From assembly GCA_027922465.2 (NCBI GenBank), contig BQMF02000665.1, forward strand, positions 1-64,000: a stretch of DNA of 64,000 nt. Direction: 5' to 3'. Position 1 is the stretch's first letter, and each line of letters starts with the position of its first letter. This DNA comes from Turritopsis dohrnii (lineage: Eukaryota > Cnidaria > Hydrozoa > Anthoathecata > Oceaniidae). Shown here piece by piece: positions 45,907 through 59,108 of this stretch. A program made the translations under genes and the position numbers. The notes beneath the pieces were generated by a model. The model ran no database searches and was not told where the DNA came from. It saw only the letters and a program-made list of their open reading frames with translations.

Positions 45907-46601
45907 AGGCCCTGTTAGACGGTAAACTATTCGTTAAACTATTCCTTAAAATAGAAACAGAAAATTATTTTAACAATTTAGTTTATGTTCAAATACACTG
46001 ATGAACTAATCAATAAACTAATACGATAAGTTATGGGTTATAAGTGTAAGGTTCATTCATTCATCATGGAAGAAGCAGTTGAAGAAGTTTTAGTTTGTTC
46101 AAATATTGCTTCTTCATGTATGGTGTATAGCGAATCTTTTGAATTCCGGAAAACGAAACAGAAAATGTTAAGTAAAAGATTATTTTAGAGAACGTGACCA
46201 TAGGAGCATTTGACTTTTCAAGTATTGTGATTAAACGATCTATATCTTCACCTTTTTTAAAGCTTCAATAATTTTACCGTTAGCGTCTACACGCGCATGT
46301 TTCTTCATGTACAATTGTTACTTTCTTGAGGGAATTTGTCCTAAACCCGTTGCATTAACCTTTGTGCAACACGTGTTCGATGATTTAAATGTCGTTATTC
46401 TTTGAACTTTGCTAAACTATTCGGAATAAAATCAAAATGATTTGATTTTATTCGAAGCTAAATTAAACTATTTATTTTGCTTCTTTTAATAATTTTTGAA
46501 TAGTTTACGATACAATACACGATAAATTATTTCGTAAACTATTCTATTTTAAGTAACTTTATGGAATAGTTTAGCGATTAATTTATCGTCTAACAGGGCC
46601 T
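45907..46601. mobile_element. MITE with TTA target (Harbinger-like)
   Basis: 695 bp with inverted ends AGGCCCTGTTAGACGGTAAA and its near-complement, flanked by TTA at 45904-45906 and 46602-46604. Internal repeats of AAACTATTC in both directions give a large hairpin. No coding. Confidence 0.75.
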
Positions 46602-46699
46602 TTACAGCATAACATCATGTACATTAGTGATTACATCATGCACCCCACCCAAGGCATTCCGAAAGTATAATTGACACTATATAAAACTTGATATGATAT

Positions 46700-47850
46700 G
46701 TACTTCCAACCTTCTTAATTACATACAAACAGAATTCCCAATGTTGCAAATACAAAAAGTAATCAAAGATCTTGATCATTAAAAGTATATGCTCTATAAA
46801 TTTATACCCAAAATTTTGTAGTGTTACTTATTGTATGAAGTATTTTGAATTTATACACAGAACATTTCAATTTGCTATCGGGATTAGGAAGATCATTCGT
46901 AATTAGGGGCAATGGCAGTATAATATAGCTAGAAAATCATCAATCATGAGTGGTGCAGAGTAGACAACCACTTAATGTTGGAGCTAAGGAGGAAACGGAG
47001 CTGAGCTGTACGAATCCAGAGCTTAAAGAGTATTACAGCCCAAACAGGAAACAAACAAAAATCTTTTATCTTTTATCTTATCTTTAGAAAGGCTTAAACA
47101 TTGAGACATTTTTCCCTAATACAAACTCATAGCTTTTTGACTTTGTACAACTTTTCAGTTAGAAAATGATCACACTACAGAAGAATTATTATATTATTAT
47201 AAGTGTACGTACTCCTCAGAGCTTCATGAAAGCTTAATTGATACTACAAAAACTTTATTGACACTAAAAAACTTTAAACTATATATCCCACCATTAAATT
47301 TATTTACATCCGAAAGAAAGTACTTACTTTATTTTGGAGGCATAGAAAAATGTAAAGTGTATATTGATCATTTCTGATTTCAAAGTGATAACATACGTAA
47401 ATCATATACATACTTCAAACATTAAACAAGTTGCTGTTAATCTTCCTAATTAAGAATGGACTTTCTAAGTCGCAAACAAAAAAGTAAACAAAAATTTTGA
47501 TCATGAAAAATACATGATCCAAATATATATACATATATAACTGAAAGTTGAAATTTTTTTACAGGATGTGAAAGTGTTTCGAATTATTTAGTAAAATTAG
47601 GAAGACTGTTCATAATTAGAGACATTGGTTACCTAAAAACTACTGATCACCAACAAAATATAATACTGCATTTCAAAGCATTATACAAAGCAAATAAGCT
47701 TAAAATAGCTAGAGTGAAACATTACAAATAAAGTGATGCTGAGTAGACAGACATTTGGAGCTGAGGTGGAACTTAAGCTGAGCTGTACGTATCCAGAGCT
47801 TAAAAAGCATTACAGCCCACACATGAAATAAACAATGAACTTTTTTTAGA
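46700..47850. repeat. Direct duplication of ~400-bp units
   Basis: Units at about 46720-47070 and 47430-47835 share blocks such as GAGCTGAGCTGTACG and CCAGAGCTTAAA(G/A)AG with TTACAGCCCA, in the same order and orientation, about 740 bp apart. Non-coding. Confidence 0.6.
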
Positions 47851-48194
47851 AAAAATCCCAGACATTAAATCTCAAAAACAAAAAAAGCATATATACCTTA
47901 TTCATTCTGTTTACAAAACGATACGAAAAGTCACCATTGAATCATCACAAGATAATGATAAATTACTGTAGAGCTTTTATTCTTCATTTTCAGTTTTGGA
48001 AATGTGTATCTTCTTTAATTATACTGACTAAAGATCCTTTTATACTGACTAAAGATCCTTTAGAATCCTTTTGGTTGGTTCTTTGTTGTGAATTTCTTCG
48101 ACTGAAATGCGTGACTTTGGTTTCGTGTAAACATTCGCACGAGATTTCAAAAAACCGCTAGGTTTGGACAGTAAGAAGAAGAAGAAGAACAGTG

Positions 48195-48232
48195 CCGGTT
48201 TTAATAGATTTCTTGCTTACGCAGAAATCTAA
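48195..48232 (-). mobile_element. Solo 5' end of a Helentron-like variant (H6)
   Basis: Shares the (GAA)n run and TGCCGGTTTTAA block with H1, H2 and H5, but its terminal hairpin is AGATTTCT...AGAAATCT rather than ATATTTC...GAAATAT. Both arms have changed together. A matching 3' end was not found to the left. Confidence 0.4.
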
Positions 48233-48772
48233 AAATAAAGAGCCATGCGTCAAGAATAATCAACATAAATGTAAGACTTGAGATATAATGAATTTTGAGA
48301 GATCCAAGACATACATATAACTGCAATTCAGAGCTTTTAATTCCTTTAATCATTGTCATATGGTTCCGATCCGGACTTGGGAGCCAATCAATCTATCTTA
48401 ACGGACGCCATGTTTCTTGTGCTTCCTGTACATTGACAATGACATTTCATTGTAGTGTTATCGATGATAATATCGACCGTGAACGGCTTGTAATCATGTG
48501 AAGACATCCATACCTGCAACAATGAAGAACACTTTCATTGTGCATCAATTAAATTATTGCGAGTAACTGAACAGTTAAAAGCTCTTTTAAGGGTATTTTC
48601 ATCTGACAAATCGTTACTATGACATTAATACGGTGAAAACACTCATAAAGTGTTTATTAGAGGAAATACGGTAGTTTAAATTTACAAATTATGTTGTTTT
48701 CATTCCTGGTGTGTGCCACATGTTAAAGTTTGCAAGAAATACAAACTGCTGACTCTGTGGAATTAAAATATA

Positions 48773-50755
48773 ACTAGCCACTCACACTGACGTCGCGCAA
48801 AAGATAAAAAATAATACCTCTCACAGCTCACCTACCATTTTGCGTGACTTACAGACAAACAAACGGAGAATCGGCTATAAATATATAGATAAACTAGCCG
48901 CCAAGGCGGCGTCGCTCGCCGCCCATGTTCAGCCTGCGTTGTATCACCACCTGCTCCAAATTATTGCACTTAAAACCAGCGATAAGACTTCCTTTGTTGC
49001 TGGCTTTACCGCTAAATAAAGCTCGTTTGCACGTGAAGAGAAATACGTTCCTGGTGTTTCAAATCTTGCATGTTCTTAACTCACCCGTTTATTGTCACCG
49101 TCGCATTTAAAATGTCAGCAGACTTTCTTGCTTTACACAATGCATTCCGAACGTGAACTTCACGTGGTTTTTCTTTACGATTTTCAACCAATCAAATATC
49201 AGTTTAACAATACACTCAAAATGCAGAGAGAAAAAACTTTTCAACTGATTATTAGCTTTTGTTTTACGCGCTCTAACATGGGTGCTGTCAGAAGTAGGTG
49301 AAAAAATGGTTTCTCTTCTTAAAAAGATCACACGGGAGGAGAGAAAAATGCACGTGCTAAATGAATGAATTGAATAAAAAACGTTCGATCAGATTAAAAT
49401 AGATTAAAAGAAATCGATTAAAAGAAATTAAGACAACTATTAAGACAAAAGCAAAAAAAAAAAAAATTTTGTTTCATGATTCTCTTTTTTTTTACCTATC
49501 GGTTTTTAAACATTTTGATTGCTCGAAAAAAAGTTCACCCGTCTCAGACAGTCAGGCAAGCGTTAGTGGCAAACCGAACATATGCTGCCACGTTCTGCCA
49601 CTGCTGCTTTATGTCCAAAACGTTTAATCAGTTAGTTTCTTTGTATTTAGTTGATGTATTGTTTTCAAAGCCAAGTCAACGTGGAATATAAAACTAACAA
49701 TAATAATAAAAACAAAACGTTATTCCTATTAGTTCATCAGCCAAAAAAAGTCACGTTCGATTGGGGTTGCAATGCATTTGCTCTGAAATCACGTCGCACA
49801 CAAAAAAAGAAATAATTTCGCTCACAACTCAATCTACCATTTTGCGTGACTTACAAACAACAGACAGACAGACAGAGAATCGGCTATTAATATATAGACT
49901 ACCCGCCAAGCCGGCGTCGCTCGTCGCCCATATCCACCTGCTCTGTATCACTCTATCAATAAACGTCATATTTCCTCGTACAACTTGTGCTCAACCAGAA
50001 GCAGATTCCAAGTCACAACCTCTGGTAAAACCAATCTTTTATCAGTGTAACGATACACTTAAAACGTAGAGAGAGAAAACTTCAACTTTTTATTAGCTTT
50101 TGTTTTAAAAAAGTTACGCGCTCTAACATGGGTGCTATCAAACAGGGGGAAAATGGTTTCTCTTCTCAAAAAGTTCACACGGAGGAGAGAAAATAGGCAC
50201 GTGCTAAATGAATAAATAGAGTAAAAAAACGTTCGATCAGAACGCTTAACAATTAAAAGAAGAAATTAATTTATTAAAAGAAAAGCAAAAAAAAAAACAA
50301 CATTTTGTTTTGATATGATACTCTTTTTTTACCTATCCGTTTTTAAACATTTTGATTGCTCAAAAAGAAAGTTCACCCGTATCAGACAGTCAGGCAAGCG
50401 TTAGGATACACTGGCAAACCGAGCATGCTGCCGCGTTCTGCCACTGCTGCTTTTTGTCCAAAATGTTTAATCAGTTAGTTTCTTTGTATTTAGTTGATGT
50501 ATTGTTTTCAAAGCCAAGTCAACGTGGGATATAAAACTAACAATAATGATAAAAACAAAACGTTATTCCTATTAGTTCATCAGCCAAAAAAACTCACGTT
50601 CGATTGGGGTTGCAATGTATTTGCTTCGAACTCACGTCGCACACAAAAAAAGAAATAATTTCTCTCACAACTTAATCTACCATTTTGCGTGACTTACAAA
50701 CAAACAAACAAACAAACAAACAGACAGACAGACAGAGAATCGGCTATTAATATAT
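48773..50755. mobile_element. Tandem ~0.9-1-kb repeat insertion
   Basis: The left duplicate reads uninterrupted at this site (about 31280-31295). The insertion holds one partial and two longer head-to-tail units. Each ends with a (ACAGAC)n-like run, GAGAATCGGCTAT and AATATATAG (at about 48888, 49890 and 50755), and each full unit starts with a GC-rich CCGCCAAGGCGGCGTCGCTC-type segment. Unclassified; tail-to-head tandem insertion at TATAG is notable. Confidence 0.65.
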
Positions 50756-52432
50756 AGAAGCATATTCAATTACTAAATGATCTTCAAGACAAGGTATTTA
50801 AGTATTAAAATTATGGAATAAAATTTCCCACAGTCATGTAGAATTCCATTGTCACATGATAAATACTAAAGTGCAGCCTGGCTGTCAAATCATGTATGTC
50901 ACATAAAATTACTAAAAAATAAATGACTGGACAGTCTGCAGAGCATTTCTGTAGGTGGATGCTGGATTTTTAAAATTACAAAGATTTTTTATTTATGTTT
51001 CAAAGAGTAAAAGAGTTAATGTTACAAAGCATTTAACAATAACCGAAGTAACGGATAACTCAAATTATGTCTGAGGAATCCAATTGTTGACATTTGAGCC
51101 TCATTCTTGTGGATCTGTGTTTTCCCTAAAATCGATGCGACAAAATGCTCCATAATGAGGAATGCAACTACGATAAAAATCTTGAATTGCTCATATCACA
51201 TCAAACTTCCACACAATTCCTTATGTACAAGGGATCCATCTCAGGGATACATTGCTGGTTATATCAACCATAAGATTTCAACAAACGTGCAGAAAGCTTC
51301 AATGCTCTTCAATGCACTATATCAAGTTTTAATAATCAACAATCACTGTTTACTATTACATATCTTTCATTTGTCAATCAAATAGATCATGTAGCTTTTA
51401 CTAAACCTCCCCTTTCTGTCTAAAAAATTGATTATCAAGCAGAAAAGGTCATCAGTTATATGATTGTTTCACAATATCAAATCAACAAAAACAAGCTAGT
51501 GAATCAAATCAATCAATATGGTTGCAAAAGGATGAAAACTTGTTCCTAGATTTACTTGAGCATGACTTACAAAATGAGCAATTGTGAAGATTTACATTCT
51601 AGCCAACTGAACAAAATATTATTATGATTATGACAACCACAGGAGGATGAAGCCAGTTTAAACTTAAATATTAACTGACTGGCAGTAATGAAACACATCT
51701 GATCTCCTCAATGAATATTTATCCAGAGGCAGAATATACATGCATGTATGAGTCATTAATACATCGTTTCAGGGTCTTGTTTGACTGTTTAGTGTTAAGT
51801 AAGGAAACGTTCATAATATGAAATCAGCAAACAGATATTATTTTATGTTGTTTTGGGACAGTTGCAACCAACAAGCCATACCTATAAATATAAATTTAAA
51901 GTTTATTTCTCTTCAGTTCGTGTGTAATTTCCCATACACCAAAGAACTTTCTGCTAATATTAAAAATGGCTACCAATACCTCACTTCTATAAGCGTGATT
52001 TTACGGAAGTTGGACATCTAACGCTTCGCTTTTATATATTTGACAATTGTATACCACCGTGTAACAGCAACACTAAAGCTGAAAGATGACGATGGTAAGC
52101 AAAATTGAAAACTGACTTTCGTCTTCATTATGGCTCCTCGGTCGCTTACACTCACTTCAAAGTCACAAAGGACCTTTGTAGATAATTAGATAAGTATTCC
52201 AATAACCGGATGTCAAATCTGGAGGAGAAGTTGATATTTACGTTAACAGTTTCATAAATTATAAAGTAGGAAAGGACATGGTCATGATTTCGAACACCTT
52301 TGGATTTAAATACACCGAAAAAGCAAAAACATCAACATGCTGATATGTAAGATTGGAATATGATACTCCGTCTAAAGAGTTTTGACTTGAGAAAATGGGG
52401 TTTTTTACCTTAACTTTTTGTTTATCTGGTTT

Positions 52433-52585
52433 TTTTTTAATTAGTCGCTCAGTACAAGGTTTAAAACCACTAATGTGTATTGAGGTCCAAGGAGGAAAGG
52501 TGTCGATGAATATTACATTTAAAGTGTTGAAGATTATAATGAAAAGGGAAAACAGACCGGGGTAAAGAATCCCAGAGAGTGTTGT
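52433..52585 (-). pseudogene. LINE 3' fragment, inverted copy of 20190-20345
   Basis: Minus-strand equivalent of the CR1/L2/Jockey-group C-terminus at 20140-20345, brought here by the inverted duplication. Only the last ~45 codons and the tail survive. Confidence 0.6.
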
Positions 52586-52720
52586 TGGTAAGCGTGTTGG
52601 CCAACATGTTGGTCTCATTTGTGATAGGCACCAACATGTTGGCGAAGAAACAAATACGCTAAAAATGTTGGCCAACATGTTGTTAAGCCATGTTGGCCAA
52701 CATGTTGGTCCAGAATGCGG
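52585..52720. repeat. Palindromic TGTTGGCCAACA minirepeats
   Basis: Six or so occurrences of (C)CAACATGTTGG and TGTTGGCCAACATG within 135 bp, each self-complementary. Perhaps the core of a palindromic MITE that replaced sequence found in the left duplicate. Confidence 0.6.
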
Positions 52721-52764
52721 CCAGCTTAACAGAAATACAGCTGAAACATGTATCTTTTGACATA

Positions 52765-54527
52765 TCGTTAGGTGAGAATTATTTTGTACTCTCCAATTTC
52801 TTTAAACTGAGAAAATTAAATTTTAAATTTCTTAACCACACAAAATCTTTAAGAAACCTTTCTATGGAAAGTTACTTGGTACATTTTGAATACATCATAT
52901 TTGGAGTCCCTGACCAAAAATTATTTCAAATTTGCTAGTACCCACTCTCCTCCAGGGAAAGTTTGCAGGGAAATTGGAGATAGAACTAAATAGTAGCGAA
53001 ACAAGTGATATTTATTAAAATTATTTTGTTTCAACTCCATGCTCTTGCAAATTCACCTTTAACTGACAAAAAATATTTTATACAGTACGAAAAACATCAA
53101 TTTTCCTTTATGTTACTTCTGTGTGTATCACTTGGAGTTGCTTGGGCACTCCAAAATCTTAATTTGGAATTTAAAAAGACTATAATTTTTCCTTAAAAGT
53201 CTTTGACGTGAGTTGACAGTAAAATACAACAGACACGTTACATCTAAAAATGACAGCAGGGCTGAACGAAAAAACGCTCGTGAAATTAAAGATGAAAAGG
53301 TAGTTGTCGTTTGTAAAATGTTATAAGCTTGCCAAACTCTAAAGTAGGAGACTTTTAATACAAAAAGTAAGCTAACACCATACATATATATATTGTTCAT
53401 ACAAGAAAGGGTATTGTGTGCTTTGGTGATTTACTGGACGAGGGAGGGAATGACATTGCCAGTCAATATTGGAAAGAATTCTTAAGGATAATCCTGCCAT
53501 TGAAAAAGTTATACTTTGGTTTGACTCGTGCGTCGCACAAAATCGAAACAGCTATAAGTCTGCTCTGTCCTTCAAGAGTTTATTTTTCGACAGAGATGGT
53601 AATACAAGTGCAATCATTAAGAAGCATTAAGCATTAAGAGCTTCATTCAAGTTGCTGCATTGCTTAATTATAAATCTGTTCCGTATTTTTCAATCAAAAC
53701 AGTTGTTCATCGCAAAAACACTCCAAACCATGTCTTCTATAAAGAAAAATTTACCGACCCTTTTAAACAGGCTAAACTGACCAAGAGTCAACAAACCAGA
53801 AAGTGTACCCAAAAATCTCCATAATTCCCGTTTGCAAAAATTTTGAAAGCTAGCAGATTGATTTCAAAGGCCAAACGGGATGATCTTGAAAGTATGTTTG
53901 CCTATATGCCTCCTATTAATGTTGCTGTTTGTAAGATTGCATTAAAGTGAAAAAAGATAAGTTTGGTACCAATCTATGCAATTTGTATTTTAAAACTGCG
54001 TATTTAAAGATTGCGTTAAATTTTCTAGGGTGAAGGTTGGCTATTTTGTCAATTGATTAATGTCCTTTGTATGTTCTCATGTGGCTTTTTATATTTGCAT
54101 GACATTAATGTTTGTGATTATATTCAAACCACAGAAAATGAATTCACTTTTAAGGCTTTATCAGTATCTTATGATTGATAAATGGCTTCCATGCTCGCCA
54201 TTTTGAAAATACAATAAAAACAAACAATCTCCACTATTTACAAGATTATCTAACAGCGGTTTGAGGGCAAATCAATAACCTCGTATCAACCTGTACACAG
54301 AATAAGTCGTATTTGCTTGGCTTTTGGAGATAGAACATAATAATTTTAAGGCGTTATAACGAATAAGGAGATAAAACAATATCAGACTGTCGTTTGAAGG
54401 AGATTTTGCGCTTGTTTTTGGAAAAAGCTCACGGAGAAAGAACGAAATGATCCTGAAAAGCTTGAAAACAATCGGAGCTCATTTTTTCCAAAAATGGAGA
54501 TAGAACAAAATAATTCTCACCTAACGA
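52765..54527. mobile_element. TA-target DNA transposon in the right duplicate
   Basis: 1.76 kb with inverted ends TCGTTAGGTGAGAATTATTT and its complement, flanked by TA. The left duplicate at about 19071-19082 has the empty site with a single TA. A decayed plus-strand reading around 53416-53960 (SQYWKEFLRIILPLKK, then LLCPSRVYFS, in shifting frames) could be a transposase remnant. Confidence 0.75.
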
Positions 54528-56002
54528 TATGCTTCAACGTGAAGAAAGAAATAATATTTTACACAAGCATGAAACGTCAATATTTGATAGTTTCTTTAAA
54601 ATCTGATCCTTCCTATAAAATTGTATTGGAAGAGACAAGATAACAACAACAGTTCAATTTGCCACATAATGTTTTTTTCTCAGATTAAATCAGTGTTCTT
54701 CTTTCTTCATGATGCACACAATGAAACCAGCCATGGCCATATTAGAAATCATACATAAGACAAATGTTTATAAACTAAACCGTGCATGAAGTCATAATAA
54801 GGACATGATCATTCTTTAATATCCAGTAAGCAATCAAATGCCTAAAAACATCAAATACGATTTCAAACGTTCAATAGAAAAACACAAGCTATTTTCAATG
54901 ATTATGCAGATGCAATGTATAAACACAAAAATTGATCAGCCACAGAAACTCCAGGCAGAAATAATGGATTTGTCACACAAAATCAAGATTTTTGTTCTTA
55001 TTAAAATTTTGGAAACAGTAAAAAAGTAAGCAATGAAAACTAAGGAGAGAAAAACAAATTTAAAAACAAATTGTTTCCATATACAGTATTAAATCTTCGA
55101 ATTTATTCCAGCTACGGTGTACAAATATGTTAGAGCAGGTTCAAAAGTTGTATAGCATGCATTTTAGTTCATGCCAGTAATAGAAAGTTCTTATTCACAA
55201 GGAAATATTTTTCTGTGACTGTCACAAAGCAAATAGTATATCTTTTACACCTTGTTTTGGTTTTCTAATGAGGAAAAGCAAAATAACTTCCTATGAAATA
55301 ACTTAAAATCAGAACTAAGGGACCACAAAACATGCCACAAATGAAAGTAATTTCAAGAATCCTTATGATCTTAAGGTAGGAAGACCTAGTAATCTAACAA
55401 CAAAAATGTTACCCAAGGCAATCCAAAGGTCTTCCTTTATATTACTTGGGAGGTAGGACTCAGCAAAATCAAAAATAGTAATGCAAATTATGTACAATAG
55501 CAAATTTAAACTTATTTTGTACAAACCATGTATAGATGTGAATGTAGAGATTTTACCCGGCACTCACTAATCCGTGTATATCTTTAAATAAACAAATACT
55601 CTCTTTCAATAACTAGCACAGAAATGTTTTGAATAAATTCATGATAACTTCATATCAATATTTAATACTATATTACAATTTACACCCATATGCAAGAAAT
55701 TGAAAATTATAATTCTGACAGCAACGAAAATCTTCTGGTTTGTCATATCCTCTTCGCCATGATGTTTACAAGTTGTCTCGACTATTCTAATTTTTTAAAC
55801 GTCAAATCACAAGGAAGATTTGAATAATCAAGAGTTACTCAAATTCTATTGTCTTAAGCCGGCCAATATAAATCAATATGGGCCAATATAAACCACGATC
55901 GTAAAAAAGGTAGAAAGACATTAATAAAAAATAATTGGTTATAATTTTATAATTTTATAATTTTATTTTTTATTAAAAAATGAAATTATAACCAATTATA
56001 AA

Positions 56003-58371
56003 CAAGATTCACAAATATGCGACTATATATTTCCCCAAAGTTGTGTGTACATTAATAACCATAAGAAAAGTGGTATAACTACCATATCAACCTGATACGC
56101 AGATAAAAATGCTTTCCATACTAATCAGGGTAGAATTCAATTTAATACCACAAAAGAACTTATTTTGAACTTATTATGAAATGAAGATATTCATGGTCAT
56201 ATGATATGGTTTCTATTATAAATTTTGCTGAGGAGTTAAAAAGGTTATGAGTTATGAGAAGTTATCATGGACAAAACTAAAAATTGGAAGACCTAAATGC
56301 AACTAACATTTCCCCTAAAACAACTGAATATCAACAACTGCATCAATGTGTATCGAATAAATTCATCCAATAAACGTATGATTTTCATTGTTGCAGAAAC
56401 TTGACATCCTTTACACAGTAATATCACGGCAAACAATGTAATTCAACAGAACACAGCTTTTCGTAACTCGTATAAAACTATTTTACAACATTATATAAAA
56501 TGAAATTTGTTTACAGGTTTACAAAATAAGAAAAGAAAATTGTCAAACCTAATTTTAATACTACAGTCTAAGTATTAAAAATACTTTGGGGTACACAGCA
56601 AATAACTATTAAAAACAATCAAAATTTGTACTGTGTAGCATTTCAAATTAGGACAATGTTATTTTCCATAAAGAGATCGTCTTAAAGTAACAATTTATAA
56701 AATTAAATTCAAATATTCAGAATAAACATCTCAGTCACAAAAATATGTGCACACTCATTATGTGATAAAAAAAAAAAAGATTATGTGATAAAAATGACCT
56801 TCGTAAATCCCAGATTTTGGTAGTGAAAATACACATCCATAATCAAATCACTACGAAGCTATATACATTTTACAAAATAAAATATAATACAGTATCAAAA
56901 CAGTATACGTGATCATGGATTTAATCCAGCCTATCCAGGCCAGGGAAGCACATTCAACCAGATTCTTTCAACTTATTATCTGTCTCAATCCTGTGTATAA
57001 AAACATTATACGTAATTGGCTTCTGAACATCTTATTGCATATACAATATCACGTTTTTACTTGCTGTTTTTGTAATGTACTCTTTGAATTAACATAATTG
57101 GTCGAACTGCTTGTTTTCCACGTATAAAAAGGTTTCCCTAATGGCTGTATATTATGTATGTGCTGTGTCAGTTCAGTCTCAGTTGGGTTATTATACATTC
57201 TGTATATAATATACATTATCCTGTAATATTAGGATGTAATGTAAAAATAAATCTTCAACCTGTATTGATAATGAATTTTTGCCTTTGCACTGAAATCACA
57301 GCTTCAATGTTTTGGTGTTTCAAGCACTCAACTACCAATCATCGTAACATAACATTGTTATCAAAAAAAACAAAGCAATGTTTCTGTATTTTACACGTTC
57401 ATTGAAAAGTTTTTACAAAACCTTTCATACTCAGCACTGAACTAAAACGATTTATTTCCATCATTTAACCTTTTATCTTTTGAATCAGTTTAAAAGCTGG
57501 CAGGAAAACGCAAAGTCTTCTTCTACCCATCCGCACTGACTGAAAAAAGGCGTACTACTTCACTGTAGACTAGTTTCTATTCAATAATGAACATTGAGCA
57601 TGGCACATTTACCCCATTGGTATTTTCTGTTTTCGGGGGTATGGGAGCCGAATGTTCAATGTACCACAAACACTTAGCCCAAAGAATTGCAACAAAACCT
57701 CATGAGCGTTACGAAAAGGTAATTTCCACCATTCGGTGTAAATTATCTTTCGTAATTCTCAAGAGCGTTTTGATGTGTGTTCGAGGTAGCCGAAGCTTCA
57801 AACTGAAAACTATTCGATGATTTCGAACTTGTAGCCCATCTAGCTGAAGTATGATTTAAAGTCAGAACAAACTCGTAGCAGCAGATAGGCTTCTGACTGC
57901 ATGTTATTTGTTTTCTCTAAAAGGTATGTCTGGTAATTTTGATGGTATTTTGAAGGTGTTTTAGTTTTTGTTTTTTTCTTTCAGGGTTTTTCGGGATTAT
58001 ATACTCTATATATTTTCAATTCCTTTGGATAGGCACAGTGATATGTTTTTTCACAAAGCGTCACTTACGGTTTCTCAGCAGTGATCTTCCTTTCTTTTAA
58101 CGAATTTAATTGTTAATTGTTTTTTTTTTAATAATCTATTTTAACAAATTTTTAACAGTGTAATTTATGCTTTTTATCGAATATTTTTAATAAAAGGTTT
58201 TGTTTGTTTAAAAAAAAAGAAAGAAAGAAAGAAAAAAAAAGCCTCTTTTCTTGTCTACTTTGGCGGCTAGGCGAAAATTCAATACTGAATCGCGACTATA
58301 AAAGTGAACAAAGAAGGAAGAGAAGGAAACTGCCGGTTTTAAAATATATTTCGCCCTATGGAGAAATATAA
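56003..58371 (-). mobile_element. Helentron-like copy H5, interrupted by a LINE
   Basis: The 3' end at 56003 (inverse reads GTCGCATATTTGTGAATCTTG; the hairpin has decayed) and the 5' end at 58371 (TATTTCTCCATAGGGCGAAATATA) frame a copy collinear with H1 and H2. It lacks the Harbinger-like MITE of H2. A 5'-truncated LINE splits it near its 5' end. Confidence 0.6.
57584..58240 (+). pseudogene. 5'-truncated LINE, C-terminal fragment
   Basis: Encodes the last 77 residues of the same family as the minus-strand LINE at 38.8-41.7 kb (NIEHGTFTPLVFSVFGGMGA, then VISTIRCKLSFVILKS), followed by ~400 bp of 3' UTR and an A-rich/(GAAA)n tail at 58210-58239. It is flanked by a near-duplication TTTCTATTC and CCTCTTTTC of the H-element sequence, whose uninterrupted form is at 25568-25585. 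It shows that this family moves by LINE-type retroposition. Confidence 0.75.
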
Positions 58372-59061
58372 AAAAAGGAAAACAAGCAATAAAAAGATAT
58401 GTTTAAACCCAAATCGTTAAGTCAAAGATTTCTTCTAATAAAATTCATTACTTACATTACTTATCCCTTCATTCCAAGATCCGTTATCCGCTATCTGGTT
58501 AAATGGCTATCGAAAATGGTTTTTAACTCATTTTACAATGAAGGTCATTTTTAAACACAATAAAAAAATTAAAAATCATCACACAGTAAAAAAATTTTAT
58601 ACAGTGTGTTTCGTAATGTTGGAAATGGAAATTTTAAAGTGGTTTTTTTAAATGAATATACCGAAATTCAAAATAATTTTTACATCAATGGAAAGCCATT
58701 TTCAAGCTCTTTCGGCTAGTATATTTTCGTGAAAAATGAAAATGTGGTTTTTGAAAAAATAAAGAAAATGTCTTGGAAAAATGTAATTAAATTTTTAATG
58801 GTCGATTAAGATGTGAATGAAAAGAAAATATTTTTTGAAACAATGACAGCAATTTGGAAAACAATAAACAAATTTAAGCTGTGTGTTCACGAAAAACGTT
58901 TAACTTTTATGTTTGTAAATATCAATTTGGGGGTCTCAGCGCAAAGATAAAATTAATAAAACTTTGTATGGATTTAGCGTTTTGAAACAATAAGCACGAT
59001 GTAATTAAACTCTGTTAATCTGTTAATCGACCATTAAAATTTTAATTACATTTTTCCAAGA

Positions 59062-59072
59062 CATTTTCCTTA
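59062..59072. repeat. LINE target duplication, left copy
   Basis: CATTTTCCTTA, repeated at 61974-61984. The mirrored arm at about 58755-58775 reads through one copy, so it is a true duplication made by the LINE insertion. Confidence 0.85.
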
Positions 59073-59076
59073 CTTC

Positions 59077-59108
<32 letters not shown>

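Larger units (their letters stand above)
48672..55857 (-). repeat. Inverted duplication, right copy (interrupted)
   Basis: Inverted counterpart of 16620-31388. It carries its own insertions (48773-50755 and 52765-54527) that the left copy lacks, while lacking the two large insertions of the left copy. It also differs by an exchange near 52590-52740, where ATGTTGGCCAACAT repeats replace about 1 kb present at 19110-20140 on the left. Confidence 0.8.
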
